64,000 nucleotides of DNA from Companilactobacillus heilongjiangensis. Its GTDB lineage: Bacteria; Bacillota; Bacilli; Lactobacillales; Lactobacillaceae. The stretch covers positions 248,001-312,000 of the forward strand of contig NZ_CP012559.1 of NCBI RefSeq assembly GCF_000831645.3, read 5' to 3'. The translations under genes were made by a program, and so were the position numbers. Of the stretch, positions 60,709 through 64,000 are shown piece by piece. How positions within the stretch are numbered: the first letter of the stretch is position 1; each line of letters begins with the position of its first letter. Under the pieces are notes generated by a model. It worked only from the letters and a program-made list of their open reading frames with translations, did no database searches and was not told the DNA's origin.

Positions 60709-60902
60709 AGTCGGAAGAGCTGGGAAATATTTGTGTGCCGTGGTAGTGGTATGAGTACGGGAGAAGCCTCCCGTACTCATACCACCGGACGTGTTTGGAG
60801 ACTTGACGAACCGTGTCAAGGCTTCAAACCGAGGCCCGAGACCGTATTTTGGCTCGGACCGTTCCGCACAGCTAGTGAATATTTCCCAGCTCTGTAGACG
60901 GC
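60709..60902 (+). repeat. CLR-29, cloverleaf repeat, plus orientation
   Basis: Full-length, CLR-2 subgroup. P2 is GTGGTATGAGTACGGGAG with a full complement. P1 is broken by one change at right (GCTAGTGAATATTTCCC). Right end 291 bases upstream of opuAA. Confidence 0.92.
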
Positions 60903-61193
60903 ATATTTAATTAGCCCTATATGATAAATTAAAAAATAAATAAAATTTTTTTATCCAAAAATGATAAAACTCGTGACCGTATACTGCTATTGCCATTGAG
61001 CAATAAAAAAATATGTCAATATTGTCAATTAAACTGCTTACAATAAATCTGATAATTTGCATAAGAAAATTATATTTGTTAGGGTTATATAGGTCGCTGT
61101 TATTTACATAGGTTAAATAATAGCTTTTTTATTTCCATATAATGCATGCCCAGTAAGAGGTATGCATTTTCAATTCCAAGAATGGGGGATTTA
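60903..61193. other. AT-rich leader of the opuA operon
   Basis: 291 bases with the operon promoter presumably inside. TTGTCAATTAAACTGCTTACAATAAAT-like AT boxes occur near 61020-61050, but no single promoter stands out. No riboswitch or terminator seen. Confidence 0.4.
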
Positions 61194-62405
61194 ATGAGTA
61201 CTCAAAAAAGTACAAAAGTAGAAGTCAAAAACTTAACAAAAATCTTTGGTAAACGTATTAATAAAGCCAAGGAGTTAAGCCGTCAAGGAAAAGATAAAAC
61301 ACAAATACTTAAAGAGACGGGTGCCACAATCGGTGTTGACCAAGCAAGTTTCAAAATTTATGATGGTGAAATTTTCGTTATCATGGGTCTATCCGGTAGT
61401 GGTAAGTCAACTTTAGTTAGAATGATTAACCGTTTGATTGAGCCTACTGAAGGTGAGGTTCTGATCGACGGTGAGAACTTAATGAAGATTGATAAGAAAG
61501 AGCTTCGTGAAGTTCGTCGTAAGAAAATGAGTATGGTTTTCCAAAATTTCGGATTATTACCTAATCGAACTGTTTTGGAAAATACAGAATATGGTTTGGA
61601 AATTCAGGGTGTCGATAAAGCCACTCGCGAACAAAAAGCCAATGAGGCACTTGAAACGGTTGGAATTACTGGTTATAACGAGGAATATCCCGACCAATTA
61701 TCAGGTGGTATGCAACAACGTGTGGGATTGGCTCGTGCTTTAGCTAATGATCCCGAAATTTTATTGATGGATGAGGCCTTTTCAGCCCTTGATCCATTGA
61801 ACAGAACTGATATGCAAGATCAGTTATTGGATATTCAAGAAAGATTACACAAGACAATCATCTTTATCAGTCATGATTTGAATGAAGCCTTAAAAATTGG
61901 TGATAGAATCATGATTATGAAGGATGCCAAGGTAATTCAAACTGGTACTCCAGAAGACATTTTGACACACCCAGCTAATGAATATGTCGAACAATTTATT
62001 GAAAATGTTGATCGTAGTAAGGTTCTTACTGCTGGAAATGTTATGATTCGTCCAACTATCGTTAACATTGAAAAAGCTGGTCCACGTTTAGCCTTGAAGA
62101 TGATGAAAGATACTGAAGTTTCAACTGCTTATGTTGTTGATGGCCGTCGTAATCTAGTCGGAATCGTTGATGCTAATGATGTTATCAAGCTTGTTCGAGA
62201 AAAGAATGGCGATTTAACATCGATCGTTCAAACTAAAGTTCCAACGACTACAGAAGATACACCTATCTCTGACTTGATGGATGATATTTCACAAACAGGG
62301 ATTCCATTTGCTGTTATCAATGATAAGAAGCAATTATTGGGAATTATCGTGCGTGGTGCCGTACTTGGCGCTTTAGCCGGAAATGAGGTGAGCGATTTTG
62401 AATAG
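61194..62405 (+). CDS. opuAA: Glycine betaine/proline ABC transporter ATPase
   Basis: 403 residues. IMGLSGSGKSTLVRMINRL is the Walker A loop, LSGGMQQRVGLARALA the ABC signature, ILLMDEAFSALDP Walker B, and IIFISHDLNEAL the H-loop. A tandem CBS pair occupies ~270-400 (PTIVNIEKAGPRLALKMM, FAVINDKKQLLGIIVRG), the ionic-strength sensor of OpuA-type importers. The N-terminal linker KAKELSRQGKDKTQILKETGATIGV is typical of OpuAA/ProV. ATG 61194 follows GGGGGAT. It overlaps opuAB by 8 bases. Confidence 0.93.
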   Translation: MSTQKSTKVEVKNLTKIFGKRINKAKELSRQGKDKTQILKETGATIGVDQASFKIYDGEIFVIMGLSGSGKSTLVRMINRLIEPTEGEVLIDGENLMKIDKKELREVRRKKMSMVFQNFGLLPNRTVLENTEYGLEIQGVDKATREQKANEALETVGITGYNEEYPDQLSGGMQQRVGLARALANDPEILLMDEAFSALDPLNRTDMQDQLLDIQERLHKTIIFISHDLNEALKIGDRIMIMKDAKVIQTGTPEDILTHPANEYVEQFIENVDRSKVLTAGNVMIRPTIVNIEKAGPRLALKMMKDTEVSTAYVVDGRRNLVGIVDANDVIKLVREKNGDLTSIVQTKVPTTTEDTPISDLMDDISQTGIPFAVINDKKQLLGIIVRGAVLGALAGNEVSDFE

Positions 62406-63258
62406 TTTAATTTTAGAAAGTATTCCACAACTTCCATTAGCTCACTGGATCGACGGTTTTGTCGACTGGTTAGTTCAATTTACAGGATTTTTCAACGCTA
62501 TAACTAATTTTATTGGTTCAATCAACAATGCCTTTCAATGGGTATTCGACTTGATTCCAATCTGGTTATTTATCATTTTAGTTTTAGCTCTAACATATTA
62601 TGTTAATCGTGATAAACAAAACTGGGGCTTGCTGATATTTGAATTCCTAGGTCTATTGATGATTTGGAACTTAGATTTCTGGCGTGATATGACCCAAACA
62701 TTAACGTTAGTTTTAACAGCTAGTTTGATTGCTTTAGTAATCGGGATTCCATTGGGTATCTTGATGGCTAAGAGTCACACAGCTGAAGTTATTTTGAAAC
62801 CAATCCTTGATTTCATGCAGACAATGCCAGCTTTTGTTTACTTGATTCCAGCTGTAGCATTGTTTGGTATCGGAATGGTGCCAGGTATCGTCGCATCAGT
62901 TATTTTCGCCATGCCTCCAACAGTTAGAATGACTAACATGGGTATTCGTGAAGTGCCTGATGAATTGATTGAAGCTGCTGATTCATTTGGTTCAACTGAA
63001 TGGCAAAAGTTATTCAAGGTTGAACTTCCAATTGCTAAAACAAGTTTGATGGCCGGTGTCAACCAAAGCATGATGCTTTCATTATCAATGGTTGTTATCG
63101 CCTCAATGATTGGTGCCATGGGCTTGGGAACAAAAGTTTACTTTGCCGTTGGTAGAAATGATGCTGGTAATGGATTTGCCGCTGGTTTGGCTATCGTTAT
63201 CTTAGCTATCATTTTGGACCGTTTAACACAATCATTAACGAGATCACACAGAAAATAA
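62398..63258 (+). CDS. opuAB: Glycine betaine/proline ABC transporter permease
   Basis: 286 residues with about six to seven membrane helices. PDELIEAADSFGSTEWQKLFKVELP is the EAA loop that docks on the ATPase. The TTG or nearby start overlaps the opuAA end; the coding frame begins at 62398 with MNSLILESIPQLP. The N-terminal amphipathic stretch (WIDGFVDWLVQFTGFF) is typical of OpuAB. It is followed after 13 bases by the binding-protein gene. Confidence 0.92.
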   Translation: MNSLILESIPQLPLAHWIDGFVDWLVQFTGFFNAITNFIGSINNAFQWVFDLIPIWLFIILVLALTYYVNRDKQNWGLLIFEFLGLLMIWNLDFWRDMTQTLTLVLTASLIALVIGIPLGILMAKSHTAEVILKPILDFMQTMPAFVYLIPAVALFGIGMVPGIVASVIFAMPPTVRMTNMGIREVPDELIEAADSFGSTEWQKLFKVELPIAKTSLMAGVNQSMMLSLSMVVIASMIGAMGLGTKVYFAVGRNDAGNGFAAGLAIVILAIILDRLTQSLTRSHRK

Positions 63259-63271
63259 TAGGAGGGATTAT

Positions 63272-64000
63272 TTGAAGAAACAAAAGTTTATTAAACTTTT
63301 CTTACTAGCTTTATTGATTATCCCAATTATTTCCGCCTGCAGTTCTCAGACTGCTCCATTCAACAGCAAAGAAAAATTGGGTTCACAGGTCAACTATACA
63401 ATCACTGGTATCGATGCCGGTGCTGGTATTATGTCATCAACTCAAACTGCTTTGAAGTCATATGGTTTGGAAAAGAACAATTGGCAGCTACAGACAAGTT
63501 CAACCGCTGCGATGACTAGTACTTTGGACAAAGCTATTCAAGACAAGCGTCCAATCGTCGTAACAGGTTGGCAACCGCACTGGATGTTTACTAAATATCC
63601 AATCAAATTCTTGAAAGATCCAAAGAACGTCTATGGTAAAGCTGAACATATCAATACCGTTGTTCGTAAAGGTTTGAAGACTGATAAGCCGGAAGCCTAC
63701 ACAATTTTGGACCGTTTCCACTGGAATCCTACTCAGATGTCTAAGGTTATGTTAAAGGTCAATGACGGAATGGACCCTAATAAAGCTGCTAAGCAGTGGA
63801 TTAAGGCCAATCCAAAATTGGTTAATGAATGGACTAAGGGTGTTAAAAAGGTTCATGGTCAATCATTGAAGATGACTTATGTGGCTTGGGATTCTGAAAT
63901 TGCTTCAACTAATGTGATTGCTCAAGTCTTGAGAAATCAGGGTTATAAGGTCACAATTCAAGCAATGGAAATTCAACCCGTTTGGGCTTCAATTGCCACA
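63272..64000 (+). CDS. opuAC: Glycine betaine-binding lipoprotein, truncated by window edge
   Basis: 243 codons are open from TTG 63272 (9 bases after GGAGGG) to the window end, with no stop. MKKQKFIKLFLLALLIIPII with lipobox ISAC marks a lipoprotein. The first domain has VTGWQPHWMFTKYPIKFL, with the aromatic betaine-cage residues. A second-domain segment, YVAWDSEIASTNVIAQVL, follows: the same domain order as B. subtilis OpuAC. It binds betaine outside the cell for OpuAA-OpuAB. Confidence 0.92.
   Translation, partial: MKKQKFIKLFLLALLIIPIISACSSQTAPFNSKEKLGSQVNYTITGIDAGAGIMSSTQTALKSYGLEKNNWQLQTSSTAAMTSTLDKAIQDKRPIVVTGWQPHWMFTKYPIKFLKDPKNVYGKAEHINTVVRKGLKTDKPEAYTILDRFHWNPTQMSKVMLKVNDGMDPNKAAKQWIKANPKLVNEWTKGVKKVHGQSLKMTYVAWDSEIASTNVIAQVLRNQGYKVTIQAMEIQPVWASIAT

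Noticed and set aside
151-60902. CRISPR array explanation for the repeats
   Set aside because: Copies are long, far apart, separated by genes, occur in both orientations, and no cas genes are present.
151-60902. tRNA genes, suggested by the cloverleaf shape and GGTTCGA in P4
   Set aside because: The unit is over twice tRNA length, lacks anticodon and acceptor features, and its stems do not match tRNA arm sizes.
151-60902. Clear target-site duplications around CLRs
   Set aside because: TTAA-like sequence appears at both ends of several copies but could be part of the element; no consistent duplication was found by eye.

Overview
The window reads as chromosome of a low-GC Gram-positive lactic acid bacterium of the Lactobacillaceae, perhaps Companilactobacillus (genus is inference). 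The reasons are the AT-rich sequence, strong AGGAGG-type ribosome sites with frequent TTG starts, dlt genes with a DltX microprotein, a WxL surface protein, a short decarboxylating 6-phosphogluconate dehydrogenase, a B. subtilis-like OpuA betaine transporter and a PyrR-type attenuator.

Layout. 1-5.7 kb: a truncated membrane gene, a YqkB-like protein, two tandem PTPS-related/YfhO-like membrane proteins and a methyltransferase. 5.9-12.6 kb: CorC-like protein, MerR-like coiled-coil protein, gnd, twin Fluc fluoride channels, DUF805, SRAP peptidase, RlmA-type methyltransferase, TetR. 13.3-17.3 kb: an operon of a RecB-nuclease/DinG-type helicase fusion, a small PD-(D/E)XK protein and an sce7725-like protein. 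17.3-22.9 kb: beta-hydroxyacid dehydrogenase, YitT, flavodoxin-fold oxidoreductase and a complete group II intron. 23-38.9 kb: two LtaS-like enzymes, DMT exporter, aldo-keto reductase with a Rossmann protein, two APC permeases, DUF1836-DegV, PadR with an MFS pump. 39.3-44 kb: divergent codB/codA with a PyrR attenuator, a small alarmone synthetase, a GNAT. 45-51 kb: treA-treR, a second UTRA regulator, an SGNH hydrolase, a WxL protein. 52.4-56.8 kb: dltXABCD. 57.6-60.5 kb: acyl-CoA dehydrogenase-etfBA. 61.2-64 kb: opuA operon, last gene cut by the window edge.

The most striking content is not a gene. About 22 full-length and several shortened copies of a 175-195 bp intergenic element, here called the cloverleaf repeat (CLR), are spread over the window. 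Each has a long closing stem (P1) around three hairpins (P2, P3, P4). Stem sequences differ greatly between copies while pairing is kept by compensatory changes, which indicates a conserved folded nucleic acid. CLR ends are called left (TAGTCGGA-like) and right (GGAGACGG-like). Where two CLRs share a gap they are always minus then plus, with left ends facing each other and right ends facing the genes. Several lie between a stop codon and its terminator or directly against a start codon. One carries the group II intron, three are internal-deletion forms, and a second conserved AT-rich module lies beside some left ends. I know no described element that matches, but I could not search.

Functionally, cell-envelope genes dominate (LtaS-like pair, dltXABCD, YfhO-like pair, WxL and SGNH proteins), together with transport and pyrimidine or trehalose salvage.
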